Source: Opisthorchis felineus (Eukaryota; Platyhelminthes; Trematoda; Opisthorchiida; Opisthorchiidae). Taken from it: a stretch of 64,000 nt of DNA. Below are positions 1 to 11,965 of the stretch, one piece after another. A program made the position numbers and the translations under genes. The stretch is taken from contig SJOL01006420.1 of NCBI GenBank assembly GCA_004794785.1, positions 68,435 to 132,434 of the forward strand, in the 5' to 3' direction. The first letter of the stretch is position 1, and each line of letters begins with the position of its first letter. The notes beneath the pieces were generated by a model. It searched no databases, was not told the origin of the DNA, and was given only the letters and a program-made list of their open reading frames with translations.

Positions 1-2460
1 TGAATAACTGGTTCTAAGACTGTAGTACTCGCTTGAAATTTGGCTAATTTTCCTTAATACACTTTTTATATTTCCCAATTTTAAGTCAACTCGCGAAGAA
101 GTTGAGGACGACCAAAACTACCCGGAGGTCCTCTGGGACTCTGGTGGTTGTAAGATATTTGTGACGGCATCTGTTAATCGCTTTGTCACAGCGCATTCAC
201 CGTTTGTCAACTGAATAAGGGTTGTCGCAACTGAATTGGCTGGGCTATCAGCTGGCGAAAGCGAATCTCGAATGGAAAATTACACTTTTATGTCGGTCGA
301 ATTCCGGAATTTTCTAATGATCGCGGTTCATATTTTCGGGACATTTTCTTCAGAAGTACTCTTTAACTGGTGGACCACAGCTTCATCTAGCATCAATAGT
401 CAAGTTGCCAGTGTCTACGACCTGCAGTGGTCAAAAAATGGAAATCGTCTAAGGTTCTCCGCAAGTCGTTCGTCTGCTCCGCTATCATCCTTGCTTACCT
501 CACTGGATCTTAGGGACGGCTTGCGAAAATGCTTACAAGGTGACCTTTTACCGAGTGAAATCACATACTTATACGATGACCTAACGAGTAACTAGCTGAA
601 ACTCTTGGAGTAGTTGTCCAGTGTTATTTGCGCAGACATATTCAATCACGTCAGTGACAAAAGGTACTCGCAACCACCCGGCTCCCTTCCGTCGAGTTTT
701 TGATGTGTCACTTAATGAAGTTGCACTCTCGGGGGACCAGGGTTAATATTATTCCGGCTCACTGAAGATATATTACTTCTTTCTGGGCAAAACTTAACGC
801 TTTTTGGAAAACGTCAACCTTCCATTCGTTCAGAATGGTATGCTGAATATGGAAGTTCTACTTCTCAGCGCCAGCCTCCATTTTACTAGGTTTATTTGAG
901 CTAGTAAGAATAAATGTATCGCGAGAAGTGGGAATTTCGGTTGACCTTGTCGACTGCTACTACATAACAATGCATCGACCAGCAGTTGAACGACTCATGG
1001 GCACACCCTAGATTAACCAAACAAGAAAACGGCTACTTGGTCATTACCATTGTGAGATGACTTTGTAATGTTAAATCTTTTGGACAGATAACTGTGGTAT
1101 ATGGGACTGGATCAGTAACGCTTCACCGACTGCTAGGCGAACCGAGTTCCTATCACTTGTCAGAGTGGTAAACGAACCATTTTCGTCTGATTTGTGGCTT
1201 TGTCTCAGCTATGTGTGTGACGATCTATGAAGAGTGAAATTGTGCCGCCTGGATCGTCTGGATAGTGCTTCCTGTATTCAATGGTTTTACAGGTTTTCAG
1301 GAATTCTCGTCGATCTGCTGAGGCAGATGCCATCCAATGTATTTGCCACCGCAGCTGCAGTCGAACTGGTCAGCAGCACTCTGGGCGGAATAGGCAGTAG
1401 GTTAAGGTGTCCGTTCTATCAGCCAGATTAGCTTGGTGAAACAACGGAGCTATAGTTTGGCCGCTTCCCGAAAGCTAAGAACATTGTTGTTACAAACAAG
1501 ATTCGATTCACATCGTCCAACAGCAGAGCTCAGTAGTGCTCATCACTTTCGAAGCCAGTCACTGATTTCACACTGGTTTCACGGTCACACAATTGGAAGC
1601 GTAACTTCTCTCACGAGAAAAAACTGAATGGTTGATCGGAATGGAATACATGCATGTCCACCCCTCACCCGTTCACCGAACAAGGTCATGGCAAAAGTCC
1701 AACACGCTGACCGAATCATATGATTGGACAGAAAAATGTGCCCCTACATTGTTCAGCAGTAAAATTATCCGGTGTGCTGCGGACACCTTAAAGTTCAATG
1801 AGTTCGTTACGAGGAGCTAAAAAGTCACAAAATTCCAAATTAGGAAATTTCCTAGCCTCATTTTTGAATTAGGAAATAGTATGCAAAAATAACCGCGAAG
1901 AGAACAATGGCCAAAGGTAACTAGACGTCACCACATTCTAAAAGCTATACGGAAAAACTGTTCTACTTGAATTTACTTCCCAATCCTAACGGCCTTTTCG
2001 TCGAACGGGGTTCAGGAGGCAGGTTTTTCGCCATGCCAAGGCATGCAGCCGTAGAATAACAAGTTCAAGGTGAAATTTCGGATTCGTGTAAAACAATTGG
2101 AAGTGGACTAGTGCAAACGTTGATGCACTTTGTTTCATACCAGTGGTAACACGAAGTTAAAAAGCTGAACGTTTTCGTCACTACCAACCGACTACACTCA
2201 TCAAAATGCCCTGTGGACATATGTTCAAAATACGCTTTTTCCTGCAAATAGGGCAAAGCCATTCTGTGACCACGCACAAACCTCAGCAGAACCGGTCACT
2301 AGCGTATTCAGATCGAACCATCACCAGAGCATGAGCTAGCTACTTAGGAAAATTACTCCCATTTTAAAAAATCCAATGCCGATTTCAGGTCAACTTCAGT
2401 CCTCCAACTTACTGTGAGGTGACAGTACCAGGAGATATATGACCGTCGTATGATGCAAGT
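1..2460. other. No recognisable gene
   Basis: I recognise no gene, RNA or mobile element here. The longest open frame (236-595, +, 119 codons) starts MAGLSAGESES and has no motif, signal peptide or family resemblance that I can name. Its length is compatible with chance in DNA of this composition. Most other frames are under 70 codons. It could hold introns or intergenic DNA of a host gene, or very old repeats. Confidence 0.4.
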
Positions 2461-2790
2461 TTATGAATATATTGTTCCGTCTAGAAAATGTACTGCACTA
2501 TCTCGAATACCGTACCAACTGAAACATGAGGCTGCCTGCTTCAGAACACTCAGTTGCCGACCAACTTCATAAACGAAGGATTCAGCTGGGTTTCGGGTGA
2601 GCCCCCCGTCATAACCGAATTTGTACGCAAAAGAGAGCATTTGGAAAATTCCGTCCAATATGAGGCCAAGCAGAACATAAGGTTGACGGAAACTCGGGGG
2701 TTGTGCCTACCAGATGAGCAAGAAGACTTGCGAGACCGGGTGTGGGCCAACGAGCGGTTTTCAGCAACCCTATGTGTCGAGTGCTCCGCT
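2461..2790 (+). repeat. ~330-bp hammerhead repeat, circularly permuted (tail then ribozyme half)
   Basis: Two blocks of one repeat family lie head to tail. 2461-2620 is the family's tail half, recognised by the shared stretch around ctcgaataccgtaccaactg. 2680-2790 is the ribozyme half: stem I strand CCTAC at 2706-2710, a core CAGATGA at 2711-2717 in place of CTGATGA, a stem II of GCAAG/CTTGC (2718-2722 and 2727-2731), GAGA at 2732-2735 in place of GAAA, and GTGGG at 2742-2746 as the other stem I strand. Two core changes should abolish cleavage. The length and tail-before-ribozyme order look like the junction of a tandem array. Schistosome Smα elements are the known analogue: ~330-bp hammerhead-bearing repeats. 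The assignment is inferred from comparison with the other copies in the window. Confidence 0.6.
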
Positions 2791-3969
2791 TAGTAAAACT
2801 CCCTTAGAAAGTCACCATCTTAAAAGCTGACTGGAATTATGCCACAGATCAACTGCCTTTCGGATTCAAACTTGTGAGCGATCTCATTGCAAATCCCTTC
2901 AGTCCTTCATGGTCGTTTTGTGCGGTAAAGGATGACACCAAAGTCGTGGATGTTTGTTTGATAGTCAGTGACACTAATGCACGCGGCGTGGCATCACAAA
3001 GCGATATCCCAGTTCAGAGTTCTATGTTATAGAAATCTCCGTAGGTTAAAGTTTTGATTGTAGTATTTTATCTGTCCCTCTCTGAAGATAACTCTCCGGA
3101 ATGGTTAACCACAAAAACCACTTTCCTCGGCCTATGAAGGGTAGTTCATCAGTAAATTGTCCCCTCATCGAAGAACAGATCACTATTTTAAGGCAATCTG
3201 TCTCAAGTAGACAGGTTTATAGTTAATTCCACTCAAAACTTATCCTCCACAGCGATCACTTGGATCAAAATTTCCAAATGACCTTCCAAAAGCAATCAGG
3301 GATGATCAATTTTTTAAGGGGAAGGGAGGCGTCCTAAGTTCTGGAGAACGTGAAAATGGCCAACTACAAGTGGTTTCATATAAAAGATAGCCTCCGTATG
3401 GGGAGAAAACCGTAGCATTTTTCTCCCAAGCAGAAGAAAACCACGTCATGGGATCCGCATTTTGTAAGGGCAACAAATGCGCTTTCAAGTCACCGTTAAT
3501 AAACCTTACTGTTATATGACTACACTGATTACTACTGCACAGATTTCTTTGGTGGGATCTTATTTTGTGCCAAGGGAACCTCGAGAGTAGCCTTTATTGA
3601 CAGGTGGAGAGACATCGGGTTCAAGGCCCACTTCAAGTGACCGGAGTGAGGTGGACTTGATTGTGGAATAGTGGTCTATTTTGAATACCATACCATACGT
3701 TTAGTGTTGTATTTATAAGTAAATGAGACCCGGTCTGAGTTACCAAGTACAAAACCTCAAGATAGGGGCCATTGTATCGTGATTACAGTTACCACCTACA
3801 CACAACAATAGATCTGTGATTTGCCTTAGGTGTGACCAAACGTGGGAAGTCTATGTCTTTTTTATTGCTGTCTGAATTACCCCGCTATCCAAGCATGCCC
3901 ATTCAGCGAGAAGAGTTTAGATGAACGCGGCACAAACCGTGGGTGGAGAACACAATTAGAGTGGAAAAT
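2791..3969. other. No recognisable gene
   Basis: Only short unassigned frames are present. I see no repeat shared with the rest of the window and no RNA gene. Confidence 0.4.
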
Positions 3970-4254
3970 AATCTCTTGTGCACGATACTGAACGACGTTC
4001 ATATGGCTCCCACATAACCAAGTCGGATTCATCAAACAAATCTGCTGAACTGTGTTCAGACCCATATCTATCAAGATGTACTGTACCCCTGCAATTATCC
4101 TTCCCAAACAAATCCTATACTGACAAATTAGTTGGGTGCCAAGCTCGCATAACGCCAATATTTCTGGAAAAACACCGATGTGTACCCTGAAATCACACTA
4201 ATTCACTAAATTTCTGCTTCAGCATCGCCACCATCGCCACAAAGTACAAATATG

Positions 4255-4974
4255 AATCATGTAGACTATTAGAAATGTGTACTTGTGCAATTAGTGAACA
4301 ACTGGTATCGGTCTTTTCAATAAAGATATACAGGATAATCGGTTAGGGTTGGAACTGTCAAGCGAAGCGATGATGCAAAAGTTATACATAATGTTGCTGC
4401 TGCTGCTGCTAACTTATAAGTTGTTAAACAATGGATATCATGTGGAATTTATCATAAAATATGGTGTTTGTTGCCGATTGATTACACCGGGATGTGTTTT
4501 CATCACCTGGCATCTGGTACCTTGAAATGCGCCCAATGTGTGTTCATGTGCCCAATGTACGTTCTTTCCCTGAAATTATTGCAAAGTCATCTTTCGTGAG
4601 TACCTGTACAACCTACTGAAAGAAGTTCCCGTGAAATGACAGGCCATTTTTCGTTAATTAGTTCGTGGTGGTAATTCAAAATATTGCTTATGAATAGAAA
4701 CATCACTGTTCCGGAGACGACCTGATGAAATGATAGTATATGGAACTGACGAAACGGCTGTAAATCCCCCTATATTCCAGCCAATTCAGGCCACATACAA
4801 CATATCTTGAGTTCAAAGAGGATGAACCAGCTATTGAGCGTTAACCAGTCGATGTCGGTGCTGCACAGAATAATTCCGCAAGATGGCAAGACTCTTGATG
4901 TTGAAGGAGGTCCACAGACAATTACTAGTTTATTCTAAAGCACTCTCGAATATACTCTGCAGAGTGAGTTTGAG
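4255..4974 (+). repeat. Left arm of a 720-bp long inverted repeat
   Basis: This 720-bp stretch is repeated in reverse complement at 9204-9923 with no length difference and about four substitutions seen by eye, roughly 99.4% identity. It includes a (CTG)5 run near 4395 and AATAAA near 4318. Weaker homology continues beyond both ends: outside, 3970-4150 resembles the reverse complement of 9955-10,110; inside, the sequence after 4975 still aligns loosely with that before 9204. The arms enclose a gypsy pol pseudogene, but gypsy LTRs are direct repeats, so the arms are not its LTRs. They may be two inverted copies of another retroelement end, for example Penelope-like elements, which can carry inverted terminal repeats. 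No protein domain is visible in the arms, so the family is unassigned. Confidence 0.85.
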
Positions 4975-6576
4975 TTGGGGACAGAAATGCGACAGTCCAT
5001 GCGTGTACTGCCGAAGTTCCTGCGGACGATTTACGTTAACTCAAAGATGAAGATCGAAGTATACATCAATGAATAACGGAGTTCGTAGAAATGCAAGTAA
5101 AAGTGCAAACCAACTTACCAAAGCATTTAACGACGTAGGGTCATCCGAGCAGAATTCGGACCACCGACCTCACACGCACAGAAACAGCACCGAAGTTCGC
5201 TAGTGGCTTAGGACATATTTCTTAACCTTCCTACCTGCAGTTAATGACATGTGTTTATCACGCCTCAACGATACAAAAACACGGCGATAGCAATGCTGTC
5301 GTTGTGGCCGTTAGCATGATTAGGCTGGTTTAGAGGGCTGTGAAGCGTTCAGTTTTGCAGAAATTTCATGCAACTTCTGCTCACCTAGATGTGACGCCGC
5401 CCACACTATTGCAACTTAAGCGATGAGTGAAAAATATCGTAAAACTATCTTAAATACAAATTTTTCTGCTTCAAAGCTTGAAAATTAGCATATGCTTTGT
5501 TATTTATTCGTCGCTTACCGTGCGAATTGCGTTTGAAATAAAACAAACTGAGTAATTCCGTTTATATCAACAAGATCACGGAAAATAGGTTTCCAATAAT
5601 TGTTGACACTGTATCTGTTATCTTGGATGGTTTCGTTGTGATACTGTGCTAATCTCAAAGTCTTCCCATCGTTTTTGGCACTGTCAGTGTGTAATAGTAA
5701 ACTATCAGAATTTGTATTGCAAATACCGAACGAACTAAGTGGAAAGTGCTAAAGGCCAGGAAAAATTTAGTTTTTTTTCAGCCCGGACTATAGAAGCGAC
5801 TACTGTTGACGGCCTAGCACACATCATCACATCTTTCTGTACCCGCTATTATTATTCCTAATAAGAATGAAAAATCCGTTCAGTGCCTCCGCTTTTCAGC
5901 ATAGTTTGGCAAGACGAAATCAAAATTAGAAAACCACGAAATCTCTTTACACTACCAGCAATCTGTAAGTAGCTCAGAGGAAGAATAATTCGCACAGTGA
6001 AAGTAACTTCCATCTGAGACGCCGTCAATAGGTGTGACAAAGTAATGCGGTTTCCGTGATTGAAGGATGAGTGGCGTGGGTTGGAGACTCCATGAGGCTT
6101 CGTAAGATGCTCACTGCTGATGATTCCCAATAAGAATGAAACAGCTGTACAGTGCTTCTCGACTGTTCAGTGTAGACTGACCTCACCTGCAGAACGAAAT
6201 CTCCACTGAAAATCCCAAATCTTTTCACATGACTAACACCGTTCGCCTATTGGCCTCGGAGACAGAACTTAGTAGTGTACTTCTATGTTCATCTAATTAT
6301 CCAACACACCCTTCATCTCATTCTCTTCTGTAAAGATAAATTCCCCCCTCTAAATTCGATGAACAATCATCTACTTCCAACTTTGGTCTGGATTGCTATT
6401 TTCGGTGGTATCGTTCAGTTTCCCTCCAATGCTGACAGCCGTTTGATTGATATGACTATTTCCCGGCACACCATCTCATTTGGCTTTCACTTTAAGAGCC
6501 CGAAGGCATTGTACTCGCTGTCATTACTGGAAACCCGCTGTCTTTAACTGACCAGTGTCAGTTCAATTAGACAACA
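4975..6576. other. Spacer with a tandem-like repeat pair; possible gypsy protease tail
   Basis: There is no intact gene. 5846-5935 and 6106-6204 are two diverged direct copies of one repeat, sharing ataagaatgaaa followed by cagtgc and cgaaatc. The family recurs on the reverse strand at 14,718-14,880. The open frame 6275-6547 (+) contains the string NADSRLIDMTIS, which resembles the end of the gypsy protease region just upstream of reverse transcriptase. This fits its position before the pol remnant, but the match is weak. Confidence 0.4.
6068..6204 (+). repeat. Dispersed repeat (family also at 5846-5935 and 14,718-14,880)
   Basis: The segment shares cgtgggtt, then gatgctcact, tgatgattc, ataag/gatgaaac and cagtgcttctcg with the reverse complement of 14,718-14,880, in the same order. 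A shorter diverged copy lies just upstream at 5846-5935. It has no coding potential and no Pol III boxes that I can see, so the element type is unknown. Confidence 0.5.
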
Positions 6577-8842
6577 ATGAAGTCCAACTTTCGACAACAT
6601 ATTTTCACGCACAGTCAACCTCTGTTCGGCACTCCACGAGGATCCCAGTCGGATAAGTCAGTCATGGTTAAACAGGAAATCGAGCGTACGCTTGGATGTA
6701 ATGGTAGTGTGCACCTAATTTCACACACACGGTCATCTTCGCTTCTCATGTTTCCCAAGAAATCCTCTGGTGTTTGGAGGCCTTGTAGTAACTATCATTC
6801 GTTTACGCTTGTCACCACATTAGATGACTGTCCAGCCGACGACGTCCGTGAGTTTCTTTTAAGTTTTTCGCGTACCATGTCATTACCGAAGACTGATCTC
6901 GCGTGAGATTACCACCAAATTCCAATAGATGAATGGGACATACAATTTTCATCACCACCCAACGATGCGTTTTGGCTTGTGCAGGGCCGCACAAACTTTT
7001 TGGATTTTATCAGTTCAATAAAACATGGTTTATCATTTGCATGTGTTTATCTTGACAAAGTTTGAATAGCCAGCCATTCACCTGGTAAATAAACCTGTGA
7101 CCTACTTTCGCCTTCTACAAGCTAACAAATATTGACAAATGTATTTTTGGTGTCCGCACCCTTCAAGTCCTTGGCCACTAAATTGATCAAACTAGCGTAT
7201 CACCTCTGCCCGAGTGAGTACAAACGACTGACGTTTATCCAATGCCTAAAATAGTTGCTGAGCCGCGGCGTTTTTGGGGGGTCATAAATCTATTTATCTT
7301 TTACTTTTCTAGTCTGCTCAAACCACTAATTGATCTGGTACCAAATCCTAAGACTAACCCTTGAGTGAATACAAACATTCAAAGGATTCAACGAGGCGCT
7401 ACCTTCCGAAATACTGTTCCCTCCGTTCACCCAATCCTGTTGAGCAACCCTTCAAACGTGGCGGTATTTCATTACTGCGTCAACTCACAGTGTCGTGCGC
7501 TAACATTTTTCTTCCAGAAACCTAAAACAATAACACCGTATGTCACTCTGGTTGTGCGCTGCTAACCACATATCTTGCTTTCCAAAACTTTCGGCATGGA
7601 GTTGAAGGATAGAACTTCTCTACGCATGCAACCCATAAGTCAATTTCTTTTGCTTTCAGCGCTCAAATGGATCGTTATTCTCTGGGCGATGCAGGATGTC
7701 CAGGGTGAATTTCCTAGTTTATTACTGATATCCATCACTCCCCCGTTAGCCCTAACTCTAGGGTTGGTCCCTTTTCATGCCAGAATATCAAACCTGACGT
7801 TAAAAAACCTCCCAAACTACATGAATATGACGAAGTCCCTCCGAGTCAAATCTGTTTCCCCATCTTTTGACGATACAACCACTCTTTGTGATGCTTCAAC
7901 AGGTAAGTCTCGCCCTGTTGTCCTTGGGGCTTTTCCCTGCGCCAATGCTGGCCATTTTAGTGGGATATCTCATCCCGGGACTATATCTTCCAAATAGCTC
8001 ATTTTCTCTAGATTTGTTTGGTCGCATATTGATACAAAAATTGCTCATTATTATGGGCATCGTCAAAGTAGCAAAGTACATCGGCACGTTTTGTCCCAAA
8101 TTGCCACTTCTGCCGCTCCCGAGGCACGTTTCAGTCATAGATATTAGTTAGCTCATCTCCCCATTCTAACGGTGGTTACTACACCTTAAACATTGTGGGC
8201 CACTTTAATCGTTGGCCGGTACACTTTTCACCTCTGATAGTTCAACAGGGACTGTCGCTGCTCTCTTCCTACAACTCTGGATCACCAACTACGATGTCCT
8301 GGTCTGGGAAGTTGATCACCAAGATGAGTCTATCGTATACTTAATAAGCTTTGGTGTTGTGAAGAATACTTTAGTATCGCACACAATGCTTTTTCAAAGG
8401 GGTTTGTACAACTTTTTCAACGTCATCTAAAACTTCCGGTTGCAGCTCTTTTGGACCATCCACACTGGAGCACCCTCTTTCATTTCTTTATGGCTGGCAT
8501 ACTAATTACTGCAAAAGAGGATATAAATTGGTTAGTAGCAAAACGTTACACTTTCCTGGTGAAGGCATTCTCCTAAGCACAGACCAACGACTTTGCCCAA
8601 GTTACTTTGTCGACAGATTATGACAGCACACGTCTGACAGCCGACCAGCAAAAAAACTCAGTTGTATACTCACGGAATATAGACCTCCAGCCTTCTCGAT
8701 TAGTCTCTGTTTTTTGTGTCTTGATGATGTGAAATGGACACTATAAAGCTTTATGCCGCTCCGACAAGTATTTTGACACGGGAAAAAACCGGAGAACAAG
8801 ACACCGTATCGACTGACCGTTTGAAACCGGTTTTCATTGAAC
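6577..8842 (+). pseudogene. Ty3/gypsy pol pseudogene (RT, RNase H, integrase)
   Basis: A decayed retrotransposon polyprotein gene is readable across several frames with many stops and frameshifts. Reverse transcriptase (6577-7300) shows the finger motif FPKKSSGVWRPCSNYHSF, then DYHQIP just past a stop at 6904, and the catalytic box as VYLDKV (near 7050), so the second Asp of the usual LDD is lost. The thumb follows (KCIFGVRTLQVLGH, later RRFLGVINLF). RNase H covers about 7300-7660 (SNVAVFHYCVNSQCRALTFF). The integrase zinc region shows LCDASTGKSRP and ISHPG near 7890-7980. The integrase core is poor, but its C-terminus is clear, ending with DTVSTDRLKPVFIE at about 8800-8842. In a working element these would reverse-transcribe and integrate its cDNA. 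No flanking direct LTRs are visible. The 720-bp inverted arms on either side belong to something else. Confidence 0.8.
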
Positions 8843-9203
8843 CCAGTACGGATAGCATGTACGCAACTGACAATAGCTTAGACAAACCTCCACACTATTA
8901 ACCTCTCCTGAACCTTCATTTGTGATTACTTCCAGCTGTGTAATGCACGTCAGATGCCCCCACAGTTTGTGACAAAAATACTTGAGCCATCCTCGATGCC
9001 ATTTCTAACATAATATTTGTATAATTTTCCTCAGCGCATTCTTTTTTAGAAGAGTTAAATTATGTTGGGTCTTCACTTTCAAAGGCACTTATCTACCCTC
9101 AATCAGTCCTTGACTTCTAGCTCATTTTCCATCTTTACTTAACTACAACTTTTCTCAGCAACTTCGGCAAAACACTTGTGCGTTCTTACAATTCCGTTCC
9201 CAG
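8843..9203. other. Spacer, nothing recognised
   Basis: This is short AT-rich DNA between the end of the gypsy integrase and the right inverted arm. The last ~80 bases (9120-9203) align loosely with sequence just inside the left arm in reverse complement. Confidence 0.4.
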
Positions 9204-9923
9204 CTCAAACTCACTCTGCAGAGTATATTCGAGAGTGCTTTAGAATAAACTAGTAATTGTCTGTGGACCTCCTTCAACATCAAGAGTCTTGCCATCTTGC
9301 GGAATTATTCTGTGCAGCACCGACATCGACTGGTTAACGCTCAATAGCTGGTTCATCCTCTTTGAACTCAAGATATGTTGTATGTGGCCTGAATTGGCTG
9401 GAATATAGGGGGATTTACAGCCGTTTCGTCAGTTCCATATACTATCATTTCATCAGGTCGTCTCCGGAACAGTGATGTTTCTATTCATAAGCAATATTTT
9501 GAATTACCACCACGAACTAAATAACGAAAAATGGCCTGTCATTTCACGGGAACTTCTTTCAGTAGGTTGTACAGGTACTCACGAAAGATGACTTTGCAAT
9601 AATTTCAGGGAAAGAACGTACACTGGGCACATGAACACACATTGGGCGCATTTCAAGGTACCAGATGCCAGGTGATGAAAACACATCCCGGTGTAATCAA
9701 TCGGCAACAAACACCATATTTTATGATAAATTCCACATGATATCCATTGTTTAACAACTTATAAGTTAGCAGCAGCAGCAACAACATTATGTATAACTTT
9801 TGCATCATCGCTTCGTTTGACAGTTCCAACCCTAACCGATTATCCTGTATATCTTTATTGAAAAGACCGATACCAGTTGTTCACTAATTGCACAAGTACA
9901 CATTTCTAATAGTCTACATGATT
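9204..9923 (-). repeat. Right arm of the 720-bp inverted repeat
   Basis: This is the reverse complement of 4255-4974 at about 99.4% identity and identical length. The (CTG)n run is interrupted here (read on the reverse strand: gttgttgctgctgctgctaa). Diverged homology to the left arm's outer flank continues to about 10,110. The flank contains a CCGAGCTTGGCAATTGAC-type motif that recurs at 11,839-11,965. Near-identity of the arms around a heavily decayed gypsy gene implies recent inversion-duplication or gene conversion of the arms. Confidence 0.85.
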
Positions 9924-10110
9924 ATTTATTGTTGATCAGGTGCCTGTTGATCTGTTAGCCGAGCTTGGCAATTGACTTGAAAACGTTTCGTTACCATACG
10001 AGGAGACAGATAGGAGTCTGAATACATTTCAGCAGATTTGTTTGATGAATCCGAGTTGATTATGTGAGAGCCATATGAACTTCGTTCATTATCGTGCACG
10101 ACCAATAGGA

Positions 10111-11838
10111 TTGAATAAATGCACTACGTATTGTACTAGCTACCGTTGACTCGTCTCCACTTTTAACGATTTGATTCAGGCAACGATTATCAAGGCAAAT
10201 GCAACGTCTGCAGGATAATGAAATCGGGAGAACAATCGCAGTGAGTACGTTCGTGACCTTCTCATCTTTAATTTTCGTCCTCTCTCGGTAAGCATTTATC
10301 ATTTGCCGATATACAGCTCTGTTGTCCAATGGGTCAAAAACCCATCCGTTTGATTTCGGAGGAAGTCGGTAACAACGGCGATAAAAATCTTAAGTATTCC
10401 AAATCAAGATTACGGAGGAACATCACAATTTTAAGTTTCTTCTTGAAAAATCTCTGGCTCTGTGAAGCCGGAATTTCGTGCCAATTCAAACAAAAACCAA
10501 GTAAAAACGTTCACTCGAATAAACCAAGTACCCAACGTAACATTACTGAAGACACCGAAGTTGACACTCGGACATAATTTACTATAGAAAACACCAAACA
10601 AGGCTTGGAGCTTGTTTCTCTGTTGTATTTTGCAAGAGGTTAATTTAGTCACAACACAGAGGATAATAACTAATACGACCAATGAGTGCACCCCTGCAGT
10701 ATGTTCGGATGTGAAACAAGGTTGACCAAACATGAAGACTATCTACCAGCCAACGCAAAAGTCTAAAACTTCTACTTATGCTGCACCAACTGGATGCAAT
10801 GCCAAATTGGTTTGGTAAACATGAGCTGTTTTCCTACAAGGAACTTCTGTGACTGCGTACGGATGGACCCGTTCGTACTCCAATCAAAAGCTCAGATTTC
10901 TGTCCTCCTCACGGCATTCACCGTCAGACAGCGTCATTTGCCCAACCCACTGTCCTAGCCCCGCCTCCCGCCCAGTCCGCAATGAGTCATCTGTCTGAGA
11001 CGTATTTTGAGACAACGCCGCTTGCTGAATCACCGGTGTGTTTCGCACGGCACTTCAGCCATACAATCGGCATGTTTTGTGCGCTGCGCCAACAACTTCA
11101 TGTGGTGATGACTCAGCGTAGGTAGGCTGTCTTAAAAAGTTTGGCGGCTTTGCCTTTCCTGTACAGAACAGAGAAGTCAGTGAGTGTGACAGGACGGAGG
11201 ATGGAACAACCGAACGGCCGAATTGTATCTGGTTTTTTTTCATAGTGAGAACAGCGCTATGGAAACTTCAGTTCGCTGTTCTCTAGCTAAAATGTACGGA
11301 TGAACGCGTCGCTCAGTGATATTACTTAGAATTTCACTCAGTAACATGGGCCAAAGTAAGCGTAACAGAACTGCCGAGCATAGTTGTGTGAAAAGTGGTG
11401 ACATGCCTATACAGTGTTGCTCGCTGATTTCGTATATGGTGACTACACTTGAAAAAAGAAATCCAGATTTTGAACTGTCATTCCGACCGGAAATTGCATT
11501 TTTCATTGTGATCATACAACAGCTATTGGCTTGTCAGCGAACCACTTATCCATTGCGTACGTTACAATGTACTCCAGTTAGGTCACAGTGAACAAACAGT
11601 CCTGAACTCAAGTCCCCTACTTGTCTTCAAGGTCACCAGCACTAACCGTAGAATGCACCCTAATCACTTATCATGTTAGTTAAGTGCATCTGAACGATAA
11701 CATGCTTCAAGATATACTGATGGATCTCGGATTGTCAGACCCATACAAACGCATACATATTGATGGTTAAACGGTCTTGCGACAAGGACGTCTTGGTAAT
11801 GTGTCAAAGTATTTATAGCTCGGATGAATTTATTGGTT
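10111..11838. other. Unassigned region with a possible promoter-like GC-box cluster
   Basis: No gene is recognised. A C-rich run at 10,959-10,973 contains two Sp1-like GC boxes read on the reverse strand. A perfect AP-1 site TGAGTCA follows at 10,983-10,989. This is unusual for the surrounding AT-rich DNA and could mark a promoter. The forward frame 11,316-11,591 (91 codons, MILLRISLSNMGQ at its start) and the reverse frame 10,431-10,733 are unassigned. I cannot tell a first exon from chance here. Confidence 0.3.
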
Positions 11839-11965
11839 GTTGATCTGATCGCCAAGCTTGGCAACTGACTTGCAAACTGCGCACTTATGTCTCCTCGTAT
11901 GGTGAGTCAATTGCCAATGCAGGTCAATTGCCAAGCTTGGCGAACACATCAGCATTCACCTGATC
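11839..11965. repeat. Imperfect inverted repeat built on CCAAGCTTGG
   Basis: TCGCCAAGCTTGGCAACTGAC (11,849-11,869) is matched in inverted orientation by GTCAATTGCCAAGCTTGGCG (11,923-11,942). The spacer contains the string tctcctcgtatggt. A third, diverged copy of the same block lies in the outer flank of the right inverted arm near 9950-10,010. The motif therefore belongs to that arm-associated repeat rather than to a local regulatory palindrome. Confidence 0.5.

Noticed and set aside
4255..9923. Gypsy LTRs or DNA-transposon terminal inverted repeats
   Set aside because: The arms are inverted, so not LTRs; the interior codes for a gypsy polyprotein and not a transposase, and homology fades gradually at the arm edges instead of ending at a target site.
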